Shown piece after piece: positions 9,264 through 18,593 of a DNA stretch of 64,000 bases. The position numbers and the translations under genes were made by a program. Source of the stretch: Serratia entomophila (GTDB lineage: Bacteria; Pseudomonadota; Gammaproteobacteria; Enterobacterales; Enterobacteriaceae); assembly GCF_021462285.1 (NCBI RefSeq), contig NZ_CP082787.1, forward strand, positions 1,612,001 through 1,676,000, read 5' to 3'. The notes beneath the pieces are model-generated. The model was given only the letters and a program-made list of their open reading frames with translations. It searched no databases and had not been told where the DNA came from. Each line of letters opens with the position of its first letter. Position 1 is the stretch's first letter.

Positions 9264-11096
9264 ATGAGAAGACTACTGACGACGTTGGTGATTTTGCTGG
9301 TTGTGCTGGTTGCGGGAATGTCCGCGCTGGTCCTGTTGGTTAATCCGAATGATTTTCGCGCCTATATGGTCAAGAAAGTCGAGCAAAAGAGCGGTTATCA
9401 GCTCACGCTCGACGGCGATCTGCGCTGGCATATCTGGCCGCAGCTGAGCATTCTGGCCGGGCGTATGACGTTGACCGCGCCCGGGGCCCAGGCGCCGGTG
9501 GTGATCGCCGACAACATGCGCCTCGACGTCAAGCTGTTGCCGCTGTTGTCGCACCAGCTGTTCGTCAAACAGGTGATGCTCAAAAACGCCGTTATCCGCC
9601 TTACGCCGGACAGTGAAGAACAATCTCGGGTTGATGCCCCCATCGCCCCGGCCGGCAACACCGCCGAATCCGTGGACACGCCGTGGAAATTCGATATCGA
9701 TAATCTGCGGATCGTCGATAGCCTGCTGATTTGGCAGCGGGCCGATAACGAGCAGATCAACGTCAGGGACATCAACCTCAGTCTGCAGCAAAATGACAAA
9801 CGCCAGGCGCAGATGGAGCTTTCCAGCCGGGTGAATCGCGATCAGCGCGATCTGAGCTTCACCCTGGCGGCCGATATCGACTTGCAACAATACCCGCGCC
9901 AGATCGACGCCAGCGTCACTCAATTCAGCTATCAGCTGGAGGGGGCGGATATTTTGCATGGCGGCATCAAAGGGGAGGGCAGCGCGCAGGTAAGCTATCA
10001 ACAGGCGCCGCAGCAAATTGCGTTCAGCCAGCTGAACTTCAGCGCCAACGACAGCCAGTTTGCCGGCAGCGGCAGCGCCACGCTGGCGCTGGTGCCAAGC
10101 TATGTCATGAATCTGACTTCGGCGAATCTTAATCTGGATGCGCTTTCCGGTTGGCAGTCCAGCGCGAGTGCGGCTGAGCCGCAGGTGATGACTTCCGCGC
10201 CGGTTATCGCCAGCCAGGTCGACGATCAGCAACAGAACTTTACCGCGCTGCGCGATTTCAATGCGCAACTTAATCTGCAGGTTGCCCAACTGACCTACCG
10301 CGGCATGAACATTTCTCAGCTGGCGGTGCGGGGCAATAACCAGCATGGGTTGCTGACGCTGGATACCTTGTCCGGTCAACTGGCCGGCGGGGATTTCTCT
10401 CTGCCCGGGACGTTGGATGCGCGCGGTAACAAACCGATCATCGCCGTTCAGCCGGTGCTTAAACAGGTTGAACTCGGCGCCGTGCTCAAGGCGTTCGATA
10501 TGCCGCAGGTGCTGACCGGCAAATTCAGCATGCAGGGCGATCTGACCGGCGATCGCCTTACTTCACAATCTTTTGAGCATCGTTGGCGGGGGACCGCTGA
10601 ATTGGCGATGCAGGATGCGCAGCTGCACGGGCTGAACATCCAACAGCTGATCCAGCAGGCGGTGGCGCGGAACGACAGCAGCGTGCGCGGGCAGGACAAT
10701 TACCAGCGTTATACCGAGGTTAAACAGCTGGCGGCGAAAGCCAGTTTGGCTCAGGGAACGGTAAAAATCAGCGACATGAAAGCGGAGTCGTCGTTGCTGA
10801 GCCTGAACGGCGGCGGCACGGTCAACATGCCGGGCAAGCAGTGCGATATGACGCTCAACGTGCAGGTGACCGGCGGCTGGCAGGGGCGCAGCGAATTGAT
10901 CGAGCAGCTGCAGAAAACGCCTATTCCCCTGCGGGTCTATGGCCCGTGGCAGCAGCTGAACTACCAGCTGCAGATCGATCGGGTGCTGCGTAATACATTG
11001 CAGAACCGCGCCAAGGACGCGTTGAACAAGTGGGCTGAGAAGAACAAGGACTCACGTGAAGGTCAGGATCTGAAAAAACTGCTCGACAAGCTTTAA
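9264..11096 (+). CDS. asmA: AsmA-family envelope protein
   Basis: A 610-residue protein with a single N-terminal membrane anchor (RRLLTTLVILLVVLVAGMSA) and a large, mainly beta, periplasmic region that ends in an Ala/Lys-rich charged tail. The AsmA family has bridge-like beta-groove members thought to move phospholipids between inner and outer membrane; E. coli asmA mutants affect outer-membrane assembly and LPS levels. The FMSMQGDLTG/IQQLIQQAVARND region resembles the conserved C-terminal AsmA domain. It starts with an AGAGGG site and sits downstream of dcd as in E. coli. Confidence 0.93.
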   Translation: MRRLLTTLVILLVVLVAGMSALVLLVNPNDFRAYMVKKVEQKSGYQLTLDGDLRWHIWPQLSILAGRMTLTAPGAQAPVVIADNMRLDVKLLPLLSHQLFVKQVMLKNAVIRLTPDSEEQSRVDAPIAPAGNTAESVDTPWKFDIDNLRIVDSLLIWQRADNEQINVRDINLSLQQNDKRQAQMELSSRVNRDQRDLSFTLAADIDLQQYPRQIDASVTQFSYQLEGADILHGGIKGEGSAQVSYQQAPQQIAFSQLNFSANDSQFAGSGSATLALVPSYVMNLTSANLNLDALSGWQSSASAAEPQVMTSAPVIASQVDDQQQNFTALRDFNAQLNLQVAQLTYRGMNISQLAVRGNNQHGLLTLDTLSGQLAGGDFSLPGTLDARGNKPIIAVQPVLKQVELGAVLKAFDMPQVLTGKFSMQGDLTGDRLTSQSFEHRWRGTAELAMQDAQLHGLNIQQLIQQAVARNDSSVRGQDNYQRYTEVKQLAAKASLAQGTVKISDMKAESSLLSLNGGGTVNMPGKQCDMTLNVQVTGGWQGRSELIEQLQKTPIPLRVYGPWQQLNYQLQIDRVLRNTLQNRAKDALNKWAEKNKDSREGQDLKKLLDKL

Positions 11097-11104
11097 CCCC
11101 CCAG

Positions 11105-11128
11105 GATGCGGGCCCGGCGGCCCGCATC
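11105..11128 (+). terminator. Hairpin after asmA, probable terminator
   Basis: GATGCGGGCC and GGCCCGCATC form a perfect 10-bp GC-rich stem with a CGGC loop, 8 bases after the asmA stop. Only a weak T-rich stretch (TTGGTTTCT) follows. Confidence 0.5.
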
Positions 11129-11166
11129 GCATTGGTTTCTCCCGCCAATGATTTCCTTGATTTACC

Positions 11167-11180
11167 TTGATGAATGTCAT
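11167..11180 (+). promoter_or_regulatory. Possible FNR half-conserved site upstream of dcuC
   Basis: TTGAT-GAAT-GTCAT resembles the FNR consensus TTGAT-N4-ATCAA, with a perfect first half and three of five positions in the second. E. coli dcuC is FNR-activated, which is the main reason to list it. It lies about 90 bases upstream of the start. Confidence 0.3.
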
Positions 11181-11268
11181 GACGGTTTGCGCCGAGTTTG
11201 TGCAGAGTATGCGTTATTACGCGATTCTGGTGCGCCCCCGTGCGCTAAAAATGACAAGTTGAGGGACT

Positions 11269-12627
11269 ATGATAGAACTTCTGATCGGCGCCGCCGTGGC
11301 GGCCGGCGTTGGCCGTTACATCATCAAAGGCTATTCGGCCACCGGGGTCCTGATGGTGGGCGGCCTGTTGCTGCTGGCCATCAGCGCGCTGATGGGCAAG
11401 GCGCTGTTGCCTGCCGGTGCCGCATCGACGGGATGGCGCGCTACCGATATTATCGAATACGTCAAAATTCTGCTGATGAGCCGCGGCGGCGATCTGGGCA
11501 TGATGATCATGGCGTTGTGCGGGTTTGCGGCCTACATGACGCACATTGGCGCCAATGACGTGGTGGTAAAGCTGGCTTCTCGCCCGCTGCAGATGATCAA
11601 CTCGCCTTACCTGTTGATGGTGGCGGCCTATTTTGTCGCTTGCCTGATGTCGCTGGCGGTGTCTTCCGCCACCGGCCTTGGCGTGCTGTTGATGGCGACG
11701 CTGTTTCCGCTGATGGTTAACGTCGGGATCGGCCGCGGCGCGGCGGCGGCCATTTGCGCTTCGCCCGCCGCCATTATTCTGGCGCCGACCTCAGGGGATG
11801 TGGTGCTGGCCGCCAAGGCGGCGGAGATGCCGCTGGTGGATTTCGCTTTTAAAACGACCTTGCCGATCTCGATTGCGGCCATCGTTTGCATGGGCGTCGC
11901 GCACTATTTCTGGCAGCGTTATCTCGACAGAAAGAACAACGAACGGCATCACGCCATGGACGTCAGCGAAATGACCACCCACGCGCCGGGCTATTACGCC
12001 ATTCTGCCGTTTACGCCGATCCTCGGGGTGCTGGTGTTCGACGGCAAATGGGGGCCGGAACTGCATATCATCACCCTGTTGGTGGGCTGCATGCTGCTGG
12101 CGGCGTTGATAGAGTTCGCGCGCAGCTTCAGCGCCAGGCAGGTATTCGGTGGGCTGGAAGTGGCATATCGCGGCATGGCGGACGCTTTCGCCAGCGTGGT
12201 GATGCTGTTGGTGGCCGCCGGGGTGTTCGCCCAAGGGCTGAGCACCGTCGGCTTTATCAGCGGCCTGATTGGCCTGGCCCAGTCGTTTGGCACCGGCGGC
12301 CTGATCATGATGCTGGTGTTGGTGGTGATTACCATGCTGGCGGCGATGACCACCGGTTCAGGCAACGCCCCTTTCTACGCTTTTGTTGAGCTGATCCCCA
12401 AACTGGCGGCGCAGATGGGGGTGAACCCGGCGTATTTGGTGATCCCCATGCTGCAGGCATCCAATCTGGGGCGGACGCTGTCACCGGTTTCCGGCGTGGT
12501 GGTGGCGGTGTCCGGCATGGCGAAAATCTCACCTTTTGAGGTGGTGAAACGCACGTCGGTACCGGTTATTGTGGGCTTGATCGTGGTGGTGGTGGCGACG
12601 GAGCTGCTGGTTCCACAGCATCCGTAG
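11269..12627 (+). CDS. dcuC: Anaerobic C4-dicarboxylate transporter DcuC
   Basis: A 452-residue polytopic inner-membrane protein. It follows E. coli DcuC along its length, for example YIIKGYSATGVL, YVKILLMSRGGDLGMMIM, LAVSSATGLGVLLMATLFP and TTGSGNAPFYAFVE. DcuC exports succinate (in exchange or with protons) during anaerobic fumarate respiration or fermentation. The start at 11269 follows GAGGGAC. In this window it is inserted between asmA and yegH, which are neighbours in E. coli, so the local order differs from that genome. Confidence 0.95.
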   Translation: MIELLIGAAVAAGVGRYIIKGYSATGVLMVGGLLLLAISALMGKALLPAGAASTGWRATDIIEYVKILLMSRGGDLGMMIMALCGFAAYMTHIGANDVVVKLASRPLQMINSPYLLMVAAYFVACLMSLAVSSATGLGVLLMATLFPLMVNVGIGRGAAAAICASPAAIILAPTSGDVVLAAKAAEMPLVDFAFKTTLPISIAAIVCMGVAHYFWQRYLDRKNNERHHAMDVSEMTTHAPGYYAILPFTPILGVLVFDGKWGPELHIITLLVGCMLLAALIEFARSFSARQVFGGLEVAYRGMADAFASVVMLLVAAGVFAQGLSTVGFISGLIGLAQSFGTGGLIMMLVLVVITMLAAMTTGSGNAPFYAFVELIPKLAAQMGVNPAYLVIPMLQASNLGRTLSPVSGVVVAVSGMAKISPFEVVKRTSVPVIVGLIVVVVATELLVPQHP

Positions 12628-12647
12628 CCACCCGCCGCCGGCGCCCG

Positions 12648-14234
12648 TCAGACTTCGTAATCGGGCTCCGGCGGTGACAGCGGGGTGATTTTTACCTTCA
12701 GGATGCGGTGGCTGCTCACTTCCAGCGGTTCAAACAGGTAGTCGCCGATCCGCAGCTGCTCACCTTCCTGAGGGATGCGTTGGCTGTGCTCCATCAGCAG
12801 CCCCGCCAGGGTATGGTATTCGCGCTTTTCTTCCAGCGGCAGCGGCAGGTAGTGCACCAGGTCCTCCAGCGGCATATAGCCGTTGGCGAGCCAACTGCCA
12901 TCTTCGTTTTGCTGGATATCATGCCGCGCGTCGACGTCTTCACCGGCCTCCGGCAGGTTGCCGGCGATGGTTTCCATTACGTCGGTGAGCGTCACTATGC
13001 CTTCCACCGAGCCGAATTCATCCACGACAAAAGCGAAGTGCGTCTGCGCCTGACGGAATTGTTCCAGCGCGCCCAGCAACGTCAGCTGCTCGGGGAAGAT
13101 CAGCGGTTGGCGCACCAGCGCGCGGAGATCCAACGGCGCCTGGGCCAACTGCTGCTTCAGCACATCGATGGTGTGGATCACCCCCAGAGGCTCGTCACTG
13201 CCGCTGTTCTCCACCACCACGATGCGCGTATGCTGGTTTTTCTCCAGCAACTGCGTCAGCTTTTCCTGCGGGTCGTTCAGCTCGAGGTATTCGACGTCGT
13301 GGCGTGAAGTCATGATGCTGCTGACCGTACGCTGCGCCATACCCAGCACGCGCTCAATCATATGTCGCTCTTGCCGGTTGAAGATTTCGCCGTTCTCGCT
13401 ATCGCTGTCGGCCAGCAGGCTGGCCGAATGGCTGTCCACTTCCGCCTCTTCATGTTTGCCGCTCAGCATGCGCAAGACGGCTTCGGCGGTGCGTTCGCGC
13501 AGCGGGCGCACCTTGGACAGGAAACGCCGGCGGTTAAATTGCGCCAGTTGGTTCAGGGCTTCGATCATGACGGAGAAGCCGATCGCGGCGTAGAGATAGC
13601 CTTTGGGTATGTAATAGCCGAAGCCTTCGGCGACCAGGCTGAAGCCGATCATCAACAGGAAGCTCAGGCAGAGAATGACGATGGTCGGGTGAGCGTTCAC
13701 GAAGCGGGTCAGAGGCTTGCTGGCCAGCAACATCAGGCCAATGGCGATACAGACGGCAATCATCATCACCGCCAGGTGATCGACCATGCCGACGGCGGTG
13801 ATCACCGAATCGAGTGAAAAGACGGCGTCCAGCACCACGATTTGCGCCACCACCGGCCAGAAACGCGCGCCCTTGCGTGGGCCGTGCTCTTCCTCGTCCT
13901 TGCCTTCCAGCCGTTCATTCAGCTCCATGGTGGCTTTGAACAGCAGGAATATCCCCCCGACCAGCATAATGAGATCCCGGCCGCTGAAAGGATGCTCAGC
14001 AACCACGAACATGGGCTTGGTGAGCGTGGCCAACCAAGAGATGGAGGCGAGCAGCGCGAGGCGCATCAGCAATGCCAGCAACAGGCCGACAACGCGAGCT
14101 TTATCTCTTTGTTGTTTTGGGAGTTTTTCCGCCAGAATGGCGATAAATATAAGGTTGTCTATACCCAGTACGATTTCCAGCACGACCAGCGTGGCCAGGC
14201 CGGCCCAAATTGTTGGATCTGCGATCCATTCCAT
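12648..14234 (-). CDS. yegH: TerC/CBS/CorC-domain membrane protein YegH
   Basis: A 528-residue protein with three parts: an N-terminal TerC-like membrane domain (residues 1 to about 240; [15 protein letters not shown] and [15 protein letters not shown] carry the acidic motifs), a CBS-pair region (about 300-420), and a C-terminal CorC/HlyC transporter-associated domain (about 430-520). The family is linked to metal-ion handling, possibly manganese export coupled to secreted proteins, but its role is not settled. It is convergent with dcuC and reads away from the polysaccharide operon. In E. coli yegH also borders the wza locus. Confidence 0.9.
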   Translation of the reverse strand: MEWIADPTIWAGLATLVVLEIVLGIDNLIFIAILAEKLPKQQRDKARVVGLLLALLMRLALLASISWLATLTKPMFVVAEHPFSGRDLIMLVGGIFLLFKATMELNERLEGKDEEEHGPRKGARFWPVVAQIVVLDAVFSLDSVITAVGMVDHLAVMMIAVCIAIGLMLLASKPLTRFVNAHPTIVILCLSFLLMIGFSLVAEGFGYYIPKGYLYAAIGFSVMIEALNQLAQFNRRRFLSKVRPLRERTAEAVLRMLSGKHEEAEVDSHSASLLADSDSENGEIFNRQERHMIERVLGMAQRTVSSIMTSRHDVEYLELNDPQEKLTQLLEKNQHTRIVVVENSGSDEPLGVIHTIDVLKQQLAQAPLDLRALVRQPLIFPEQLTLLGALEQFRQAQTHFAFVVDEFGSVEGIVTLTDVMETIAGNLPEAGEDVDARHDIQQNEDGSWLANGYMPLEDLVHYLPLPLEEKREYHTLAGLLMEHSQRIPQEGEQLRIGDYLFEPLEVSSHRILKVKITPLSPPEPDYEV

Positions 14235-14591
14235 ACGCCCAATTTCACCTGTAAGTTCGACGGCTCATGCCGCAGGGGAATGATGAGTGCTGAGGGAGGA
14301 AAATTCAACTTTAATCAGGCTGGCGTTGTGTCGTCGAGGGCAATTATCAGAACAATGCTTGGAATGGCAATAATAACCTTTATAAATTAGGTGGTTATAT
14401 TAGGCATTTGCATGCGTATTTCAGCTTATTGGCAGGATAAAAAAGGGACAGTTAAATAATAATTGTTTAAAATCATTATGTTGCAAGTTGCTCTGTCTGT
14501 TACAATTTAAATAACGCGTTCCCTTGAGTAGTCTTATTCCGAAAACACTCTGCCCCTGGTATCTAAGGCTTGTATCAATAGGTCAATAGTA

Positions 14592-14602
14592 TAAGAATCT
14601 TA
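14592..14602 (+). promoter_or_regulatory. Possible RcsB/RcsAB box
   Basis: TAAGAATCTTA is nearly palindromic (10 of 11 positions) and matches the first half of the RcsAB consensus TAAGAATATTCCTA. It lies about 86 bases upstream of the predicted -35. Rcs control of capsule operons is established in enterics; binding here is inference. Confidence 0.35.
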
Positions 14603-14687
14603 GCCATATATAAACGATAACAACAGCCATCGTTTGGTTATAAAAAAACCGAAACCTTTTTGGTTTTGTCGGCCGACGACCTCGGCT

Positions 14688-14716
14688 TTGGATGTGAATT
14701 CCTATACCGATATAAA
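14688..14716 (+). promoter_or_regulatory. Predicted sigma70 promoter of the polysaccharide operon
   Basis: TTGGAT and TATAAA are separated by exactly 17 bases. Transcription would start near 14723, about 36 bases before the JUMPstart element, the arrangement expected for an RfaH-controlled operon. Confidence 0.5.
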
Positions 14717-14758
14717 ATATGAGCAAAAGTCAGCGTGCTGAAATTTGATCGCTGTTGA

Positions 14759-14797
14759 CAGTGCATTGGTAGCTGGAAGCCAAGGGCGGTAGCGTGT
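14759..14797 (+). promoter_or_regulatory. JUMPstart element with ops site (RfaH antitermination)
   Basis: The block starts CAGTGCATTGGTAGCTGGAA, continues through AGCCAAGG and ends with the ops core GGCGGTAGCGTG (core at 14785-14796). It closely matches the JUMPstart consensus found ahead of enterobacterial O-antigen and capsule operons. RfaH is recruited at ops in the paused elongation complex and suppresses polarity over long operons, so this predicts RfaH-dependent expression of the genes downstream. Confidence 0.92.
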
Positions 14798-14880
14798 CTG
14801 GTTAAACGGCATGTCTAGCTAACTATATGAATTATATTAACTTAAATTAATTGTTTGTAATTCGAGTGTGGATAAAAAAT

Positions 14881-15780
14881 ATGCAAAAGAGACTTAAGGC
14901 GGTAATTCCAGTAGCGGGTTTAGGGACCCGAATGTTGCCTGCGACAAAGGCTATTCCTAAAGAAATGCTGCCGGTCGTCGATAAGCCCTTGATTCAGTAC
15001 ATTGTGAACGAGTGTGTGGCGGCGGGGATCAAGGATATTGTGCTGGTAACCCATTCTTCAAAAAACGCCATCGAAAACCATTTCGACACCTCGTTTGAAC
15101 TGGAAGCCGTGCTGGAATCGCGCGTGAAACGCCAGCTGCTGGAAGAAGTTAAAGGCATTTGTCCGCCGGATGTCACCGTAATGCAGGTGCGCCAGGGCCA
15201 GGCTAAAGGGCTGGGGCACGCGGTGCTGTGCGCGAAACCTATGGTGGGTGACGATGCCTTTGTGGTGCTGCTGCCGGATGTGCTGTTGGATGATTCCACG
15301 GCGGATCTGCGTAAGGAGAACCTTGCCAAAATGCTCCAGCGTTTCAACGAGACGGGCTATAGCCAGATCATGGTGGAACCGGTCCCGGAAAAAGACGTGT
15401 CTAAGTACGGCGTGGTGGACTGTGGCGGTAAGGCACTGTCGGCAGGGGAAAGCACCCCGATGACCGCGGTGGTGGAAAAGCCCGCGCGTGAAGAGGCGCC
15501 ATCCAATCTGGCCGTTGTCGGCCGCTATGTGCTTTCCGCCGATATTTGGCCTCTGCTGGAAAAAACGCCACCGGGCGCCGGCGATGAAATTCAGCTGACG
15601 GATGCCATCGCCATGCTGATGGAGCAAGAAACCGTTGAGGCGTTCCACATGAGCGGCAAATCGCATGACTGTGGCGACAAACTGGGCTATATGAAAGCTT
15701 TCGTTCAATACGGCTTGCGCCATCAGACTGAAGGCGAAGGTTTCGCTCAGTGGCTGAAGCAAACATTGAACGCTAAATAA
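14881..15780 (+). CDS. galU: UTP-glucose-1-phosphate uridylyltransferase (GalU type)
   Basis: A 299-residue nucleotidyltransferase making UDP-glucose. The start is taken at the ATG at 14881, where GalU similarity begins; the frame extends 10 codons upstream without support. The signature [19 protein letters not shown] keeps the Thr-Arg of active GalU, and [12 protein letters not shown] is also the active-type version. It is the first gene after JUMPstart. The next gene is a GalF paralogue, so the pair is a tandem duplication. A second galU may exist elsewhere in the genome; this cannot be seen here. Confidence 0.9.
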   Translation: MQKRLKAVIPVAGLGTRMLPATKAIPKEMLPVVDKPLIQYIVNECVAAGIKDIVLVTHSSKNAIENHFDTSFELEAVLESRVKRQLLEEVKGICPPDVTVMQVRQGQAKGLGHAVLCAKPMVGDDAFVVLLPDVLLDDSTADLRKENLAKMLQRFNETGYSQIMVEPVPEKDVSKYGVVDCGGKALSAGESTPMTAVVEKPAREEAPSNLAVVGRYVLSADIWPLLEKTPPGAGDEIQLTDAIAMLMEQETVEAFHMSGKSHDCGDKLGYMKAFVQYGLRHQTEGEGFAQWLKQTLNAK

Positions 15781-15825
15781 TCAGGCTGCGGCGGATATAC
15801 GCTCACGATTTTGAAGAGGATTTTT

Positions 15826-16719
15826 ATGACTAAGTTAAAGGCCGTCATCCCTGTTGCTGGATTGGGTATGCATATGTTGCCGGCAACCAAGGCAATCCCG
15901 AAAGAGATGTTGCCGATCGTAGATAAACCGTTGATTCAGTACATCGTGAATGAATGCGTAGCCGCCGGCATTAAAGATATCATCCTGGTGACGCATTCAT
16001 CCAAGAACGCTATCGAAAACCATTTCGACACCTCATTTGAACTGGAAGCCATGCTCGAGGCGCGAGTTAAGCGCCAATTGCTGGACGAAGTGAAGTCCAT
16101 CACGCCGAAAGGCGTGACGCTGATGCATATTCGCCAGGGGCAGCCGAAAGGCCTGGGGCACGCGGTGCTGTGCGCCAAGCCTTTGATTGGCGATTCGCCT
16201 TTTGTGGTTTTGCTGCCGGACATCTTGCTGGATGATGCCAAAGCCGACCTCAAAAAAGATAACCTACCGCATCTGATCTCTCGCTTTGAACAGTCTGGCC
16301 TGAGCCAGGTTCTGGTGCAGGCGGCGGATGAAAACGTTCTTTACGATTACTCGGTGGTGGAATGCGAGACCAACTCGCTGAACCCCGGCGAGAGCGCCCG
16401 AATGACCTCCATTATTGAGAAACCGAGCCGGGAGCTCCAGCTGAAGTCCAATTATTCCGCCGTCGGCCGCTATGTATTATCCGCCGATATCTGGCCTATT
16501 CTGGAAAAGACCGAACCCGGCGCATGGGGACGTATTCAGCTGACCGATGCGATTGCCGAATTGTTGAAGCACAAGCCGGTCGAAGCCACGGAGCTGGTTG
16601 GCGAGTCATTCAACTGCGGTGAGAAAATTGGCTATCTGCGCGCTTTCGTGACCTATGGTCTGCGGCATCCGACGCAGGGGGAAGCCTTCAGAGAATGGGC
16701 TAAACAGCTGTCGTTGTAA
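15826..16719 (+). CDS. galF: GalF, GalU paralogue
   Basis: A 297-residue protein very similar to the preceding GalU-type protein but carrying GalF-type substitutions: [11 protein letters not shown] instead of [11 protein letters not shown], and [12 protein letters not shown] instead of [12 protein letters not shown]. In E. coli GalF has low intrinsic pyrophosphorylase activity and is thought to modulate GalU. The start at 15826 follows GAAGAGG; five upstream in-frame codons are not conserved. galF classically marks the left edge of the enteric O-antigen/capsule locus whose right edge is gnd, as in this window. Confidence 0.93.
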   Translation: MTKLKAVIPVAGLGMHMLPATKAIPKEMLPIVDKPLIQYIVNECVAAGIKDIILVTHSSKNAIENHFDTSFELEAMLEARVKRQLLDEVKSITPKGVTLMHIRQGQPKGLGHAVLCAKPLIGDSPFVVLLPDILLDDAKADLKKDNLPHLISRFEQSGLSQVLVQAADENVLYDYSVVECETNSLNPGESARMTSIIEKPSRELQLKSNYSAVGRYVLSADIWPILEKTEPGAWGRIQLTDAIAELLKHKPVEATELVGESFNCGEKIGYLRAFVTYGLRHPTQGEAFREWAKQLSL

Positions 16720-16876
16720 CAGCGCGCGATTGGCAAAAACGGCAGTTTGCGCTGTACTCTGTTTTCTCTGGAAGCGTTGTTTCGATGATTAGTCATCATG
16801 TTGGACTATAGTGGTCGATTATTCCATAATCGTACAGCTCGGTTCTTCAACGCTGGCTCAATATGAGCATCCTTAC

Positions 16877-16913
16877 TTTGCCAAGTCTTTCGACAGATGC
16901 CAGACTTGGCAAA
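16877..16913. repeat. Perfect 12-bp inverted repeat between galF and wza
   Basis: TTTGCCAAGTCT (16877-16888) and AGACTTGGCAAA (16902-16913) are exact inverted copies separated by 13 bases. They lie about 90 bases before wza. No T-run follows in the plus direction, so the repeat could be an operator, an attenuator or an RNA processing site. Confidence 0.7.
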
Positions 16914-17002
16914 AATTTTGTAGCGCATGCTGCGGTGTAGCCAAGGCTGGTCAGGTAACGTAGCTCGGCAGATATATTTACTTTGAAAGTGATGATAACT
17001 CG

Positions 17003-18136
17003 ATGGCAAAAAAACAATGGAAACTGATACCGTTACTGGTATCGATCGGCGTGATCAGCGGATGCACAATTGCTCCTGGAACTCATCTTTCCACGATGGG
17101 TAAGGACGTTGTCAAACAGGAAGACAGCGACTTCAACCTGGATGAGTTAGTTAATATTTACCCAATGACGCCTGGGCTAATTGAAAAAATGCGGCCAAAG
17201 AGCGTGATAGCGCAAAATAATGCCCCATTAGAGCGCGAGCTTAAAAATTACGAATACCGGATTGGTGTCGGCGATGTGCTGATGGTCACCGTGTGGGATC
17301 ACCCGGAATTGACCACGCCCGCCGGGCAATATCGTAGCGCCAGCGATACGGGTAACTGGGTAAACTCTGACGGAGCTATTTTCTATCCTTATATCGGCAA
17401 GGTCAGGGTTGAAGGCAAGACGTTAGGCCAGGTGCGCACGGATATCGCCGGGCGATTGGCTCAGTTTATCGAGAGCCCTCAGGTCGATGTCAGCGTGGCG
17501 GCTTTCCGTTCTCAAAAGGCTTACATCACCGGTGAAGTGAGTAAGTCAGGCCAGCAGCCAATCACTAACGTTCCCCTGACGATTATGGACGCGATTAATG
17601 CGGCCGGTGGTCTGACAGAAAACGCGGATTGGCGCAACGTCGTGTTGACGCATAATGGCCGAGAGCAAAAAATCTCCCTGCAGGCGCTGATGCAAAAAGG
17701 CGATCTGACGCAAAACCACCTGCTGTACCCAGGCGATATTCTCTACGTACCGCGCAATGACGATCTGAAAGTGTTCGTGATGGGTGAAGTGAAGCAGCAA
17801 AATACCCTGAAAATGGATCGTAGCGGAATGACCCTGACCGAAGCCTTGGGCAACGCGCAAGGTTTGGATCAAACCTCCTCTGATGCAACCGGCGTATTCG
17901 TTATTCGCCCACTGCGTGGTAGTGAAGGTAAAAAGATCGCCAATATCTATCAATTGAACGCCAAAGACGCTTCAGCGCTGGTGATGGGAACCGAGTTCCA
18001 GCTTCAGCCGTATGACATTGTTTATGTAACCACGGCGCCGTTGGTTCGTTGGAACCGCGTGATTGGGCAGCTGATTCCAACGATCACTGGCGTACATGAT
18101 ATGACAGAAACCGTTCGCTATATCCATACGTGGTAA
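17003..18136 (+). CDS. wza: Outer-membrane polysaccharide export lipoprotein Wza
   Basis: A 377-residue lipoprotein. The signal ends in the lipobox ISGC with the acylated Cys at residue 21. Next come the poly-export domain ([19 protein letters not shown], about residue 88 on), two SLBB-type domains (about 175-340) and a C-terminal amphipathic helix (about 345-377) that in E. coli Wza forms the octameric outer-membrane pore. It exports group 1/colanic-type capsule together with Wzc. Start ATG at 17003. wzb follows after 6 bases. Confidence 0.97.
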   Translation: MAKKQWKLIPLLVSIGVISGCTIAPGTHLSTMGKDVVKQEDSDFNLDELVNIYPMTPGLIEKMRPKSVIAQNNAPLERELKNYEYRIGVGDVLMVTVWDHPELTTPAGQYRSASDTGNWVNSDGAIFYPYIGKVRVEGKTLGQVRTDIAGRLAQFIESPQVDVSVAAFRSQKAYITGEVSKSGQQPITNVPLTIMDAINAAGGLTENADWRNVVLTHNGREQKISLQALMQKGDLTQNHLLYPGDILYVPRNDDLKVFVMGEVKQQNTLKMDRSGMTLTEALGNAQGLDQTSSDATGVFVIRPLRGSEGKKIANIYQLNAKDASALVMGTEFQLQPYDIVYVTTAPLVRWNRVIGQLIPTITGVHDMTETVRYIHTW

Positions 18137-18142
18137 GCAATC

Positions 18143-18577
18143 ATGTTTGATTCGATACTCGTAGTTTGTGTCGGTAATATTTGTCGCTCCCCCACGGGGG
18201 AGCGGCTGTTGAAACAAGCGCTACCGCACAAAAAAATAGCGTCGGCGGGCTTAGGGGCTTTGGTGGATAAGCCTGCCGATGTACATGCCAGCGATACTGC
18301 GCGTGCGCATGGCCTTTCTTTGGATGGGCATAAGGCGCAGCAACTCACAACGGCTATGTGTCGGGAATATGATTTGATTCTCGTGATGGAAAAAGAACAC
18401 ATAGACGCCGTGGGCCGTTTGGCGCCGGAAGTTAGAGGTAAAACCATGCTATTTGGCCACTGGCTGAATCAGCATGAAATTCCCGATCCATACCGAAAAA
18501 GCTATGAAGCATTTGAACATGTCTATAGCTTGCTCGACCATTCGGCCCAAAAATGGGCACAAGTCTTAAGCCGATAG
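18143..18577 (+). CDS. wzb: Low-molecular-weight protein tyrosine phosphatase Wzb
   Basis: A 144-residue cytosolic phosphatase that dephosphorylates the tyrosine tail of Wzc and allows cycling of the export machine. The active-site loop VCVGNICRSPT places the nucleophile at Cys9 and the phosphate-binding Arg at 15; the general acid is Asp115 in IPDPYRKS. Length matches E. coli Wzb. It sits between wza and wzc with gaps of 6 and 16 bases. Confidence 0.97.
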   Translation: MFDSILVVCVGNICRSPTGERLLKQALPHKKIASAGLGALVDKPADVHASDTARAHGLSLDGHKAQQLTTAMCREYDLILVMEKEHIDAVGRLAPEVRGKTMLFGHWLNQHEIPDPYRKSYEAFEHVYSLLDHSAQKWAQVLSR

Positions 18578-18593
18578 CAAGTCAGGATTCCCA

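Larger units (their letters stand above)
14235..14880 (+). other. Regulatory region upstream of the polysaccharide operon
   Basis: This 646-base gap contains no convincing gene. It is AT-rich and holds a candidate Rcs-type box (14592-14602), a sigma70-like promoter (14688-14716) and the JUMPstart/ops element (14759-14797), all reading toward the galU-like gene. The part next to yegH (14235-14400) should contain the yegH promoter, but I could not place it. Confidence 0.8.
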
